A DNA stretch of 64,000 bases from Methylohalomonas lacus (lineage in GTDB: Bacteria > Pseudomonadota > Gammaproteobacteria > Methylohalomonadales > Methylohalomonadaceae), in contig NZ_JANUCT010000012.1 of assembly GCF_024808875.1 (NCBI RefSeq), forward strand, positions 1 to 64,000, read 5' to 3'. A model generated the notes under the pieces. It worked only from the letters and a program-made list of their open reading frames with translations. It made no database searches and was not told where the DNA came from. The stretch's first letter is position 1. Each line of letters opens with the position of its first letter. The translations under genes and the position numbers were made by a program. This document shows positions 19,199 to 28,366 of the stretch, piece after piece.

Positions 19199-20239
19199 AT
19201 GTTGCGCCGGGTCGTACTGCGACTGATGCTGTGGCTTTTATTGCTGATTATAATGCTGGCTGCGTTGGGCTGGTACATGCTGGCCATGCCCGGCAGCAGC
19301 CACAACGGCGAACCGCCGGCACTGGATGCCACGCAGCAACAGCAGCGCGAGCGCCTGCAGGGTCATGTTCGCCACCTGGCTGGCACGATCGGCGAGCGCA
19401 ATACCGAGCAGGCCGGTTCGCTGGAAGCAGCCGCCAGCTACATTCACGATCAGTTCCAGGCCATGGGGCTGGTGCCGCGCTGGCGCGAATACCGGGTCGA
19501 TGATGATGACAGTCCGTTTAGCGGGCCGTTCGTGAACGTCGAAGTCGAACTGCATGGTCACCGGCATGCCGACGAAGTCCTGGTGATCGGGGCGCACTAC
19601 GATTCCGCCTGGCCGTCGCCGGGTGCCGACGACAACGCTTCCGGGGTTGCCGGCCTGCTGGAGATTGCCCGCTGGTTCGCCGAACAGAAGGCCGCGGGCC
19701 GGCGTTTCGATCGCACGATCCGTTTCGTCGCTTTTGCCAACGAGGAATCGCCGCACTTCGGCGGGCCGAGCATGGGCAGCAAGGTCTATGCGGCCAGTGC
19801 CGGCCAGCGCGATGAGAACATCGTCGGCATGTTCTCGCTGGAGATGCTCGGCTATTACGACAATGCGCCCGGCAGCCAGCGTTTCCCGCGACCCATCGAG
19901 GCCTTCTACCCGGACCGCGGCAACTTTATCGCCTTTGTCGCCGATTTGCGTTCACGCGGCCTTTTGCATGACACCCTGGCGTATTTCCGTGACTATGCCA
20001 CGCAACCGTCGCAGGGTATCGCGGCACCGGCGTTCATGCTGCCGGACATCCGCCGTTCCGATCACGCCATGTTCTGGCAGCAGGGCTACCCGGCGCTGAT
20101 GGTTACCGATACCGCCGGTTTCCGTAACCCGCACTACCATCATCATAGCGACACCCCGGAAACGCTGGATTACGCGGCGATGACGCGCGTCGTCAGTGGC
20201 CTGGCGCGGACTTTTGCCGCACTGGCAGGCGGCGACTGA
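19199..20239 (+). CDS. M28-family zinc aminopeptidase, membrane-anchored
   Basis: 346 residues. An N-terminal hydrophobic helix (LWLLLLIIMLAALGWYML) anchors an extracytoplasmic peptidase domain. Zinc ligands and catalytic residues of clan MH are visible in HYDSAWPSPGADDNASG, in ANEESPHFGGPSMGS and in the late PDIRRSDHAMFW. The start is eight bases after the oxidase stop, so it is probably the last gene of the copper operon, although no metal-related reason is evident. The substrate is unknown. Confidence 0.9.
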   Translation: MLRRVVLRLMLWLLLLIIMLAALGWYMLAMPGSSHNGEPPALDATQQQQRERLQGHVRHLAGTIGERNTEQAGSLEAAASYIHDQFQAMGLVPRWREYRVDDDDSPFSGPFVNVEVELHGHRHADEVLVIGAHYDSAWPSPGADDNASGVAGLLEIARWFAEQKAAGRRFDRTIRFVAFANEESPHFGGPSMGSKVYAASAGQRDENIVGMFSLEMLGYYDNAPGSQRFPRPIEAFYPDRGNFIAFVADLRSRGLLHDTLAYFRDYATQPSQGIAAPAFMLPDIRRSDHAMFWQQGYPALMVTDTAGFRNPHYHHHSDTPETLDYAAMTRVVSGLARTFAALAGGD

Positions 20240-20328
20240 GTTGTCGCCGTGAGACGATTCCATTAATGTGAGCGCCTGCAAAGACCCGCCCACGGCGCTT
20301 CATAACAACAAATCATCGCGACACGCCC

Positions 20329-21522
20329 ATGAAAAAAATCGTTATTGCCCCCGACTCGTTCAAGGAAAACCTGACCTCGCTGCAGGTCGCCAAGGCGATC
20401 GAGACCGGCGTCCGCCGCGTACTGCCGGACGTCGAGTGCATCAAGGTGCCGATGGCCGACGGTGGTGAGGGCACCGTGCAGTCGCTGGTCGACGCGGTCG
20501 GCGGCAAGTTCGTTCGCAAGCAGGTACGCGGCCCGCTGGGCAACAAGCCGGTCAAGGCGCGTTACGGCCTGCTTGCCGAGGGTGACAGTGCGGTCATCGA
20601 AATGGCCGAGGCCTCGGGTCTGCCGCTGGTTACCAGCAACAAACGCGATCCGCTCAGGGCGACGACCTACGGTACCGGCGAGCTGATCCTCGATGCGATT
20701 GACCGCGGCGCCCGTCACATCATCATCGGTATCGGCGGTTCGGCCACGGTCGACGGCGGCGCCGGTATGGCGCAGGCACTCGGGGTGCGGTTCCGCGATA
20801 AGAATGGCCGCGTGATCCGTGAATACGCCGCTGGCGGCATGCTGAACCGGATCGCCAGCATCGATCCCGACAACCTCGACCCGCGTGTCCGGAAAGCGAA
20901 GATCATCATCGCCAGCGACGTCGACAACCCGCTGGTCGGCAAACGCGGTGCCGCTGCCGTGTTCGGGCCGCAAAAGGGCGCGACACCGGCGATGGTGAAA
21001 ACCCTGGATGCCAACCTCAAGCATTTCGGTGAGGTGATAAAGCGCGATCTCGGTGTCCGCGTGAACAACATGACCGGTGCCGGTGCCGCCGGCGGTCTCG
21101 GTGCCGGACTGGTGGCATTCACGAACGCCAAACTGCAAAGTGGCATCGACATCATCGTCAAGGCGGTTGGCCTGGCGGATTACCTGCAGGGCGCCGACCT
21201 GGTCATTACCGGGGAAGGGCAGGTCGATTTTCAGACCGCGTTCGGCAAGACACCGGCCGGCGTGGCCAAGGCCGCAAAAAAGGCGCGCGTGCCGGTGATC
21301 GCCATCGGCGGCGGTCTGGCTGACGACGCCCGCGGCGTGTTCGAACACGGCATACACGGTCTCGATGCCGCGGTGGCCCGGCCGATGACACTGGACAACG
21401 CTTTCGATAATGCCGCGAAGTATCTCGCCAACGCCGGCGAACGCGCGCTGCGCATGATCATGCTGGGTCAGGACATGCAGAAAAAGCGTGTGCGCAAGAA
21501 GGCGAAGAAGAAGGTTAGATAG
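20329..21522 (+). CDS. Glycerate kinase (GarK/GlxK family)
   Basis: 397 residues; phosphorylates D-glycerate with ATP. Family hallmarks: N-terminal KIVIAPDSFKENLTS, PMADGGEGT, GIGGSATVDGGAGMAQALG and GLGAGLVAF. GarK-type enzymes usually give 2-phosphoglycerate, which connects glyoxylate or serine-cycle carbon to glycolysis; that fits a C1-using organism but is not proof. An unusual Lys/Arg tail (QKKRVRKKAKKKVR) extends beyond the normal end. The stop codon is one base from repeat cluster C. Confidence 0.93.
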   Translation: MKKIVIAPDSFKENLTSLQVAKAIETGVRRVLPDVECIKVPMADGGEGTVQSLVDAVGGKFVRKQVRGPLGNKPVKARYGLLAEGDSAVIEMAEASGLPLVTSNKRDPLRATTYGTGELILDAIDRGARHIIIGIGGSATVDGGAGMAQALGVRFRDKNGRVIREYAAGGMLNRIASIDPDNLDPRVRKAKIIIASDVDNPLVGKRGAAAVFGPQKGATPAMVKTLDANLKHFGEVIKRDLGVRVNNMTGAGAAGGLGAGLVAFTNAKLQSGIDIIVKAVGLADYLQGADLVITGEGQVDFQTAFGKTPAGVAKAAKKARVPVIAIGGGLADDARGVFEHGIHGLDAAVARPMTLDNAFDNAAKYLANAGERALRMIMLGQDMQKKRVRKKAKKKVR

Positions 21523-21544
21523 TGATTGGTTAATTGGTGACTAG

Positions 21545-22398
21545 GGCCTGTTGATCTTTGCGGTTTAATTAAGGATGGGCATGGTGCCTGTTATCATTGT
21601 TTTTCCGACAAAACAGTGATTTAAGGCGACCATGCCCGGATTGATGTTAACAGATGCCGACTGGTCCCGGCTATCGAACCTGCTGCAGCTCAGCGGGCGG
21701 GTGTACAACAAGACGGAACATCGGCTGACGCTGGAAGGGATCCTGTACCGGATGCGCACGGGTTGTCCGTGGCGCGACCTGCCGGCGGCGTTCGGCCACT
21801 GGAACACGGTGTTCCGGCGTTTCAATCTGTGGTCGAAGAAAGGTGTATTGTCGCAGCTGTTTCTGGGTCTGGCCGACGACCCGGATACGGAATGGCTGTT
21901 CATGGATGGTAGCGTGGCACGCGCCCATCAACACAGCAGCGGTGCCGCGAGCGATGCGGATGAAGCCATTGGCCAGAGCCGGGGCGGCCGGAGCACGAAG
22001 CTGCACCTGGCGGTCGACGGCTTCGGCCTGCCAGTGCATTTTGAACTCTCCGGCGGCAATAGCCATGACATCAGCCGGGCCCAGTCGCTGCTGGCCGGGA
22101 CACCGGCAATGGATTATGTGGTCGCTGACAAGGGCTACGACAGCGCCGCCTTTCGTGACACGATACAGCAGCGTGAGGCCCGGCCGGTCATACCCCGGCG
22201 GAGTAACAGCCGGCAGGGCAATGACGACATGGACTGGGGGTTATACCGGTACCGACACCTGGTCGAAAACGCTTTTGCCCGGCTCAAGCACTTCCGCGCC
22301 ATCGCCACGCGCTATGACAAACTGCAGCGAAACTATGCCAGTATGATTGCGTTGGCCTGCGCGATAATCTGGCTGCCCATGTGAAAGATCAACAGGCC
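21545..22398 (+). mobile_element. IS5-family insertion sequence, complete
   Basis: The ends are perfect inverted repeats: CTAGGGCCTGTTGATCTTT at 21541-21559 and its complement at 22384-22402. CTAG on both sides fits the 4-bp target duplication common in the family; the outer boundary could shift by a base because CTAG is itself palindromic. The single transposase frame is intact. It is inserted into the GGTGATT border of repeat cluster C. Confidence 0.93.
21632..22384 (+). CDS. IS5-family DDE transposase
   Basis: 250 residues in a single frame, the usual size for the short IS5 branch. The N-terminus carries the DUF4096-like region (LTDADWSRLSNLL, MRTGCPWRDLP). DDE residues are visible in LFMDGSVARAH, VVADKGYDS and ENAFARLKHFRAIATRYDK (the Y-2-R-3-E-6-K type end). 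No frameshift or internal stop is seen, so the element is potentially active. Translation ends fifteen bases before the right terminus. Confidence 0.95.
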   Translation: MPGLMLTDADWSRLSNLLQLSGRVYNKTEHRLTLEGILYRMRTGCPWRDLPAAFGHWNTVFRRFNLWSKKGVLSQLFLGLADDPDTEWLFMDGSVARAHQHSSGAASDADEAIGQSRGGRSTKLHLAVDGFGLPVHFELSGGNSHDISRAQSLLAGTPAMDYVVADKGYDSAAFRDTIQQREARPVIPRRSNSRQGNDDMDWGLYRYRHLVENAFARLKHFRAIATRYDKLQRNYASMIALACAIIWLPM

Positions 22399-22463
22399 CT
22401 AGTAATTGGTGATTGGCAGGCCCCGATCCTGTGGGAGCGAATGGACCAACAGCGCATAGCGCA

Positions 22464-22624
22464 CCTTGTCTCTTCCCCCTTGATGGGGAAGGAAGAGTCT
22501 GTCCTGGCATGCAGTAAGCCGGGAATGGGGGTGAATTAAACAGCCTCGCTAGTTCAATCATCCCCACCCCCGTATCAAGTACGGGGCAGGCTCTGACCCT
22601 CCCCCATCAAGGGGGAGGGAATGG
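22464..22624 (-). repeat. MITE-like element, copy 1
   Basis: On the minus strand this matches 45432-45569 over its whole length, apart from about 25 extra bases here (around 22575-22600). The ends are inverted repeats built on CCCCTTGATGGGG/CCCCATCAAGGGG. The inside contains an open frame giving a peptide with NSPPFPAYCMPGQ, seen in both copies and best regarded as spurious. Confidence 0.75.
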
Positions 22625-22819
22625 AAGGTAGGAGCGGCGACCTCGCCACGAAAAAGGTTCGAATACCATGCCGTAACCGACCTCCTGTTCGGCCCGCGGT
22701 CGGGCCTCCTACGGGTGTGGTTAATTAGTTAACTGGTTTATTGGCTATTGAATTTGAAGTTTTTCTTTGACACCGGAACAATGTCGAACACGCATTTTTA
22801 ATTACCAATCACCAACGTC

Positions 22820-24082
22820 ATGCAATTCTCATCCTTTTCCAAACGCTTTATGGGCAGTGCCGGTATTCTGCAGTTGATGCAGGATCTGGGCGAGGCCATG
22901 GCCAATGGCGGCGAGGATGTCTGCATGCTCGGCGGTGGTAACCCGGCCGCCATTCCCGAGATCAATGAACGCCTGCATCGACGCATGCAGGCGCTGCTTG
23001 ATGAGCCGAACCGTTTTGCTCAGATGATCGGCAATTACGATTCGCCCCAGGGCGAGCCGCGTTTCATTAAAGCTTTATGCGAACTGTTCCGGCGCGAGTA
23101 CGGCTGGGCTATCAGCGAGCGCAATATCGCCCTGACGGCCGGTAGCCAGGCGGCCTTTTTCATGCTCTTCAACCTGTTTGCCGGCGCGTTTCCGGATGGC
23201 GGCCGGCGTCGCATCCTGTTGCCGATCCTGCCGGAGTACATCGGTTACAGCGATGTCGGCATCAGCCAGCCGCTGTTTCGTGCCGTCAAACCCTCAATCG
23301 AGGAGCGTGGGGCGCACCGCTTCAAGTACCGGGTCAACTTCGATGAACTGACGATCGCCGATGACGTCGGTGCCATATGCGTGTCGCGGCCGACCAATCC
23401 GACCGGCAACGTGCTGACCGATGACGAAATCGATCGCCTGCATGCTCTGGCGCGCGAGCACGATGTGCCGCTCATCATCGATAACGCCTACGGCCAGCCG
23501 TTTCCCGACATCATTTTCAAGCAGGTCGCATTGCCCTGGTCGGAGCAGATCATTCTTTGCCTGAGTCTGTCGAAGATGGGATTGCCGGCAGTACGTACCG
23601 GTATCATCGTTGCCGCGGAACCGGTGATTCAGGCGATTACCGGCATGAACGCGATCCTGCAGCTGGCCAACGGCAGCATCGGTCCGGCGCTGGCCGAGGA
23701 AATGACCGCCAGCGGCGAGATTATCGAGCTCAGCCGCAATGTCATCAATCCGTACTACCGGGCGCGTTCGGAGCAGGCACTGGCCTGGTTCGACGCGGCA
23801 CTGGCCGGCGTCGATTACCGCATCCACGAGGCCGAGGGTGCGATATTCCTGTGGCTGTGGTTTCCGGGACTGCCGATCAGCAGCGACGAACTCTACCGGC
23901 GCCTCAAGCAGCGCGGCGTGCTGGTGATCGCCGGTGAACATTTCTTCCCGGGACTGGAAGAGGACTGGCCGCATCGCCACGAATGCATTCGGGTCAGCTA
24001 TGCGCAGTCACCCGAGGTCGTGCAGCGCGGCATCGGCATTATTGCCGAAGAAGTCAAAAAGGCGTTCGGCCATCAGGACTAG
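22820..24082 (+). CDS. avtA: Valine-pyruvate aminotransferase
   Basis: 420-residue PLP-dependent fold-type I transaminase that interconverts valine and pyruvate with 2-oxoisovalerate and alanine. Diagnostic AvtA features: start FSKRFMGSAGILQLMQDLG, MLGGGNPA, IGNYDSPQG, SRPTNPTGNVLTDDE, DNAYGQPFP and the PLP lysine in LSKMGLPAVRTG. Length is as expected. It follows repeat cluster C directly, with the ATG six bases after the last repeat unit and no clear ribosome-binding site, so the leader is probably shaped by the repeat. Its end overlaps a small convergent gene by four bases. Confidence 0.95.
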   Translation: MQFSSFSKRFMGSAGILQLMQDLGEAMANGGEDVCMLGGGNPAAIPEINERLHRRMQALLDEPNRFAQMIGNYDSPQGEPRFIKALCELFRREYGWAISERNIALTAGSQAAFFMLFNLFAGAFPDGGRRRILLPILPEYIGYSDVGISQPLFRAVKPSIEERGAHRFKYRVNFDELTIADDVGAICVSRPTNPTGNVLTDDEIDRLHALAREHDVPLIIDNAYGQPFPDIIFKQVALPWSEQIILCLSLSKMGLPAVRTGIIVAAEPVIQAITGMNAILQLANGSIGPALAEEMTASGEIIELSRNVINPYYRARSEQALAWFDAALAGVDYRIHEAEGAIFLWLWFPGLPISSDELYRRLKQRGVLVIAGEHFFPGLEEDWPHRHECIRVSYAQSPEVVQRGIGIIAEEVKKAFGHQD

Positions 24083-24276
24083 CCCTGGTGGTTGTCACCC
24101 GGGCCCGGCTTGCGCCGGCGCCTGGCAAAATCGATTTCCACCAGGTTCCAGCGACTGCCGCCGCAGCGGCGTTTCAGTTCGCCAACGTATTGACCGGCGC
24201 GGCGGTCCTGTTCCTGTTCGCGTGGGTCGGCATCCGTGTCGCGGCAGATTTTCGATTGGCGGATGAGGCTGCGCAC
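24079..24276 (-). CDS. Small basic hypothetical protein, 65 residues
   Basis: Family not recognised. A GTG start lies four bases after the sohB stop codon, so it would be co-transcribed with sohB. The protein is very hydrophilic and basic, ending in ARRRRKPGPGDNHQG. The ribosome-binding site is weak. The four-base overlap with the avtA end and the tight fit behind sohB argue for a real gene, but it is short. Confidence 0.4.
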   Translation of the reverse strand: MRSLIRQSKICRDTDADPREQEQDRRAGQYVGELKRRCGGSRWNLVEIDFARRRRKPGPGDNHQG

Positions 24277-24280
24277 GGGA

Positions 24281-25279
24281 CTAGCGGAGCAACTGGTAGT
24301 CGCGTATCTGGCTCAGGGTCGGGCCGAAGAGTTTTTCCAGCAGCGGTTTCTTGCGCACATAAGTCACTTGGTAAAGATCGGCTGTTTTGGCAGCCTCGGC
24401 CAGGTAGTCGTCGCTGGTCTGCAACCGATCGACCAGCTGCAGCTCCAGCGCCCGCGTACCATACCAGTGTTCACCGGTGGCGATTGCGTCAATATCGAGC
24501 TGCGGCCGGTTGTTCTTCACGAACGTCTTGAACAGTTCATGCGTCTGTTCCAGTTCCTCGCGGAAACGCTCACGGTCGGTGTCCGTGTTTTCGCCGAACA
24601 GGGTCAGCGAACGCTTGTATTCGCCGGCACTGATCTGTTCGTAATCGATATCATGCTTTTTCAGAAAACGGTGAAAGTTGGGCAGCTGGCCGAGAACGCC
24701 GATGGATCCGACGATGGCAAACGGCGCGGCGATGATGCGATGGGCGACGCAGGCCATCATGTAGCCGCCGCTGGCGGCGACCTTGTCAATGGCGACGGTC
24801 AGCTGGATGCCATGATCGCGAACGCGCCGGAGTTGGGAGGCGGCGAGACCATAACCATGAACGGTGCCGCCGCCGCTTTCGATGGTGACCAGCACCTCGT
24901 CGTTGTTGTCGGCCACCTGCAGGATGGCGCTGATTTCCTCGCGCAGTGAGGCAACTTCACTGGCGCGCAGGTCGCCGTTGAAATGCACGACGTAAACGCG
25001 CTGGCCGGAGGCCTCATCGTAGTCCTTGCGCTTTTGCTTGTCCTCGCCCTTGCTCGCTTTCAGGATCTTCTTGAAGCGTTTGCTCGGCATTATGGCATGC
25101 TTGAGTGTCAGCGCCATGTGCCGGTACTTCTGGTTCAGGTGCTTGACCTCGAGATGTTCCTCGCCGCTCATACGCGCGCGCATCATCACCAGGCTGCCGG
25201 CGGCGACGACAAGCCCGGCGCTGATCAGTACCGCGAGTATCTTGGCCAGAAACAGACCGAATTCGGCAAGGTATTCCAT
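24281..25279 (-). CDS. sohB: SohB-type inner-membrane serine protease (S49 family)
   Basis: 332 residues from the ATG at 25279. An N-terminal membrane anchor (LAKILAVLISAGLVVAAGSLVMM) is followed by the SohB-specific N-terminal region and then the ClpP-like S49 domain. The nucleophile is the Ser of KVAASGGYMMACVAH; the catalytic Lys is in EYKRSLTLFG. It lies divergent to the ABC exporter. It probably degrades periplasmic or membrane peptides. The length matches E. coli SohB (about 350). Confidence 0.93.
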   Translation of the reverse strand: MEYLAEFGLFLAKILAVLISAGLVVAAGSLVMMRARMSGEEHLEVKHLNQKYRHMALTLKHAIMPSKRFKKILKASKGEDKQKRKDYDEASGQRVYVVHFNGDLRASEVASLREEISAILQVADNNDEVLVTIESGGGTVHGYGLAASQLRRVRDHGIQLTVAIDKVAASGGYMMACVAHRIIAAPFAIVGSIGVLGQLPNFHRFLKKHDIDYEQISAGEYKRSLTLFGENTDTDRERFREELEQTHELFKTFVKNNRPQLDIDAIATGEHWYGTRALELQLVDRLQTSDDYLAEAAKTADLYQVTYVRKKPLLEKLFGPTLSQIRDYQLLR

Positions 25280-25413
25280 CTTATGCTCCCCGGAATTTGC
25301 CCGATTATAGCGTGATTTCGTCGGCTTGCGTGGCCCGGATGGCAAATCGAGTTAACGCAGCGGCGCTGACAGGGTAGACTTGCGCCTTTCTTTGCCCTGG
25401 ATGGCACCGCTGT

Positions 25414-27246
25414 GTGTCCCTGACGAGTGATTCATTGAGCCAGACCGATTCCAACGCCGCGCATCGCGAACGCAGCCGCAATATTGGCGCCTTGCGCGGT
25501 CTGCTGCCGTTCCTGCGCCCGTATCGGCTGCGCATTGCCATGGCCTTGTTGGCCTTGCTGATTGCAGCCGCGGCCACACTGGCGATGCCGGCAGCAGTGC
25601 GCCAGGTTATTGATCAGGGTTTGTCCAGTGAACAGGTTGCCTCGATCAATCAGTACTTCCTGGCGCTGTTTCTGCTGGCGGCAGTACTGGCGCTGTTCTC
25701 GTCATTGCGCTTTTATCTGGTTTCGTGGCTGGGTGAACGTATCGTCGCCGACATCCGCAGTCGTGTTTACGAGCATGTCCTGCGCCTCAGTCCGACGTTC
25801 TACGAGGTCACGCGGACCGGTGAGGTACTGTCGCGCCTGACCACGGACACGACCCTGATCCAGTCGGTGGTGGGCAGCAGCCTGTCGGTGGCCATGCGCA
25901 GCACGGTAACGCTGATCGGTGGTCTGATCATGCTGTTCGTCACCAGTCCGCGCCTGACCGCGATGATCCTGGTGCTGGTGCCGCTGGTGGTCGGTCCGAT
26001 ACTTTATTATGGCCGCAAGCTGCGCAAGCTGTCGCGCGCCAGCCAGGACAGCATCGCCGAGTCCAGCGGCATTGCCGGCGAGACGCTGAACGCGATCCGC
26101 ATCGTCCAGGCATTCACGCTGGAACGCCTGCAGGGTGATCGTTTCGGTAATGCGGTAGAGCGTTCCTTCCGCATCGCCCGCAAACGTATACGTACCCGGG
26201 CGGCATTGACCGCACTGGCGATTACCATCGTCTTCGGTTCCATCGTGCTGGTGCTGTGGGTCGGTGCGCATGACGTCATTGCCGGGCGCATGAGTGGTGG
26301 CGAACTCGGTCAGTTCCTGCTTTACGCGATCCTGGTCGCCGGCAGCACCGCGGCGCTGTCGGATATCTGGGGCGAACTCCAGCGCGCCGCCGGCGCCACC
26401 GAGCGGCTGATGGAACTGCTCGAGGCGCGCGCCGAAGTGCGCGCGCCGGCACGGCCGCAGTCGCTGCCGGAACCGGGACGGGGCCGCATCGCGATCGAAG
26501 GGGTGCAGTTCAACTATCCATCGCGGCCGCAGCAGGCGGCGTTGCAGGATATTTCCCTGAGCATCGAACCCGGCGAGACGGTGGCACTGGTTGGTCCGTC
26601 CGGAGCTGGCAAGAGCACGCTGTTCCAGTTGCTGCTGCGTTTTTACGATCCGAAGGCCGGCGTGATTCGCCTCGATGGTGTCGATATCGCGCAGGTGGAT
26701 CCGGAAAGCGTGCGCGCGCGTATCGGCATCGTACCGCAGGAAACCGTGATCTTCGCCAACGATGCGCTGGAAAACATCCGCATTGGCCGTCCCGATGCCA
26801 GCGATGAAGACGTCAAGGCGGCGGCGCGCGCCGCACAGGCCGACGAATTCATCGAACGCCAGCCCGAGGGCTGGCAAACTTTCCTCGGCGAGCGCGGTCT
26901 GCGCCTGTCCGGCGGCCAGCAACAGCGTATTGCCATCGCCCGGGCGATCCTCAAGAATCCGCCGATATTATTGCTCGATGAAGCAACCAGTTCGCTCGAT
27001 GCCGAGAGCGAGCGGCTGGTACAAAAGGCACTGGAAAGACTGCTGCACGATCGCACGACCCTGGTGATCGCGCATCGCCTGGCTACGGTGCAGAAGGCGG
27101 ATCGGATCGTCGTTCTGGATCACGGCCGGGTCGTAGCAGTCGGCAGCCACGAGGCGTTGCTGCAACAGGATGGATTGTATGCGCGGCTGGCGGAGCTGCA
27201 GTTCGGTCGGCAAACATCTGTCCTACAGCCGGCGGTATCGGGCTAG
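25414..27246 (+). CDS. MsbA-like ABC exporter (fused permease and ATPase)
   Basis: 610-residue half-transporter. Six transmembrane helices (residues about 40-320) precede a nucleotide-binding domain with Walker A GPSGAGKST, signature LSGGQQQRIAIA, Walker B ILLLDEATS and the H-loop in VIAHRLATV. It acts as a homodimer exporting lipids or drugs. The start is a GTG at 25414; the first twenty or so residues are poorly conserved, so a later start is possible. There is a hairpin after the stop (27284-27316). Confidence 0.93.
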   Translation: MSLTSDSLSQTDSNAAHRERSRNIGALRGLLPFLRPYRLRIAMALLALLIAAAATLAMPAAVRQVIDQGLSSEQVASINQYFLALFLLAAVLALFSSLRFYLVSWLGERIVADIRSRVYEHVLRLSPTFYEVTRTGEVLSRLTTDTTLIQSVVGSSLSVAMRSTVTLIGGLIMLFVTSPRLTAMILVLVPLVVGPILYYGRKLRKLSRASQDSIAESSGIAGETLNAIRIVQAFTLERLQGDRFGNAVERSFRIARKRIRTRAALTALAITIVFGSIVLVLWVGAHDVIAGRMSGGELGQFLLYAILVAGSTAALSDIWGELQRAAGATERLMELLEARAEVRAPARPQSLPEPGRGRIAIEGVQFNYPSRPQQAALQDISLSIEPGETVALVGPSGAGKSTLFQLLLRFYDPKAGVIRLDGVDIAQVDPESVRARIGIVPQETVIFANDALENIRIGRPDASDEDVKAAARAAQADEFIERQPEGWQTFLGERGLRLSGGQQQRIAIARAILKNPPILLLDEATSSLDAESERLVQKALERLLHDRTTLVIAHRLATVQKADRIVVLDHGRVVAVGSHEALLQQDGLYARLAELQFGRQTSVLQPAVSG

Positions 27247-27283
27247 ATTGGCTGTCCGTGGGGTAGGCGGGGTGAAGCGCGGT

Positions 27284-27316
27284 ACGGCGCATCCCGATAA
27301 CGCCGGGATGCGCCGT
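27284..27316. terminator. Shared hairpin between convergent genes
   Basis: ACGGCGCATCCCG pairs perfectly with CGGGATGCGCCGT over a seven-base loop. It lies between the ABC exporter stop and the stop of the convergent barrel-like gene. There is no long T-run, so termination may be partial. Confidence 0.6.
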
Positions 27317-27324
27317 TCCAAGAC

Positions 27325-28125
27325 TCAACGATTGTAGTAGTACAGCGATTTGAAATCGGGCGACAACTGATCGACGCCGGTGGCCGCCGGATTACCGCGA
27401 TCCCGCAGCAGCAGCGACGGGTTTTCGCCAAAGCCCTGGCCGAAGCTGTAGCGTAATCCGCCGAGGACATATTCGTTGTCCTGGCTGCCATGCGCGGCGC
27501 GGGCGAAAAAGCTCAGGCCATTGAAACTGTCGAAGCGCGGCTGATACTCAAGCCGGATCTTGCCCAGGGTAACGTCGTTGATCTGTTCGCCGCCGATCTG
27601 GAATGACAAGTTGTCGGTTGCGTACCAGCGCAGATCAATACCGGCAAAGGGCTGCGATTCGAACGAGTCCGTGTTGTGCAGGTAACCTGGCTGGCCGGTG
27701 TTGTGCAGGTAACCGGCACGGCCGCTGGCGGTCAGTGAACCGTGGTACCACTCACCCTCGGCACCAAAACGGTAGTAGTGGCCGGTGCTGTAATCCAGGT
27801 ACGAGGCTATGGCGTTGACGAGGCCGCGCTCCGGGTCCTGCCACAGCAGGCTGCGGCCGCCGCCGGTGTGGACGTCATTCCAGTGGTCAAACGCCGCCAG
27901 CCGGACCTGGCTGTCCAGTGAATGACTCAGCGGCGAATAGAGGTAGCTTTCGCCGGTACTGAACAGGTTGTCGTACAGCGTCCAGCCGTAGCCTGCAAGG
28001 CGCTGTTGTTCGCTGGCTTGATCATTGCCTTCCAGTGGCTTGCCGGATTCCGCGGCTATGACGGGCAGGCTTGTTGCGGCCAGAAGAAGCGGTAGCAGTC
28101 GGTGCAGCATAGCGAAATACCCCAT
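27325..28125 (-). CDS. Putative outer-membrane beta-barrel or envelope protein
   Basis: About 266 residues from the ATG at 28125 (an earlier ATG at 28149 is less likely). A signal peptide (HRLLPLLLAATSLPVIAAE) precedes alternating aromatic beta-strand-like stretches such as HYYRFGAEGEWYHG, LSFQIGGEQIND and GKIRLEYQPRF. A short duplicated GYLHNT(G/D) occurs. The C-terminus ends in YYYNR rather than the classic Phe. No family is recognised; inverse-autotransporter-like or porin-like domains are possible. Confidence 0.75.
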   Translation of the reverse strand: MGYFAMLHRLLPLLLAATSLPVIAAESGKPLEGNDQASEQQRLAGYGWTLYDNLFSTGESYLYSPLSHSLDSQVRLAAFDHWNDVHTGGGRSLLWQDPERGLVNAIASYLDYSTGHYYRFGAEGEWYHGSLTASGRAGYLHNTGQPGYLHNTDSFESQPFAGIDLRWYATDNLSFQIGGEQINDVTLGKIRLEYQPRFDSFNGLSFFARAAHGSQDNEYVLGGLRYSFGQGFGENPSLLLRDRGNPAATGVDQLSPDFKSLYYYNR

Positions 28126-28366
28126 GTTCTCTCCATTGCCCCGGGCCATGAATGGCCTTTCCTATAATGGACCCATTGAGTTCGGGCCTCTTGTTAGCGG
28201 CTTACTTGAAGTATAGCCGAGGCGGTCATTTTCGTGGAGCAATTTCGGCAATTTGTGATCAAACCAGCAAACTGCCATGGATGTTGTCGCTGCGATGGCG
28301 GGTGTTATTCGCCTGGCCCGGGTGAGGAGAAATTAACTGGTCGGATTCATTCGCGTTGCAGTACGG

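Larger units (their letters stand above)
21523..22815. repeat. Repeat cluster C, interrupted by an IS5-family element
   Basis: Before insertion the left border would read GTGATTGGTTAATTGGTGACTAG joined directly to TAATTGGTGATTGG, closely resembling cluster B's left border. After the IS come a REP-like CCTGTGGGAGCGAA, a MITE-like element (22464-22624), a GTAGGAGCGGCGACCTCGCCACGA REP (22626-22649), a copy of the cluster A palindrome (22671-22710) and the right border TTACCAATCACCAAC (22802-22816). The whole is non-coding. Confidence 0.8.

Noticed and set aside
22241-22567. Open frame with NSPPFPAYCMPGQ, also at 45465-45680
   Set aside because: It lies in the MITE-like repeat in both places; the two frames diverge outside the repeat and run into unrelated sequence, so it is not treated as a gene.
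25702-26922. 406-codon open frame opposite the ABC exporter
   Set aside because: Antisense to the conserved transporter and ATPase domains, with no motif, signal or ribosome-binding site of its own.
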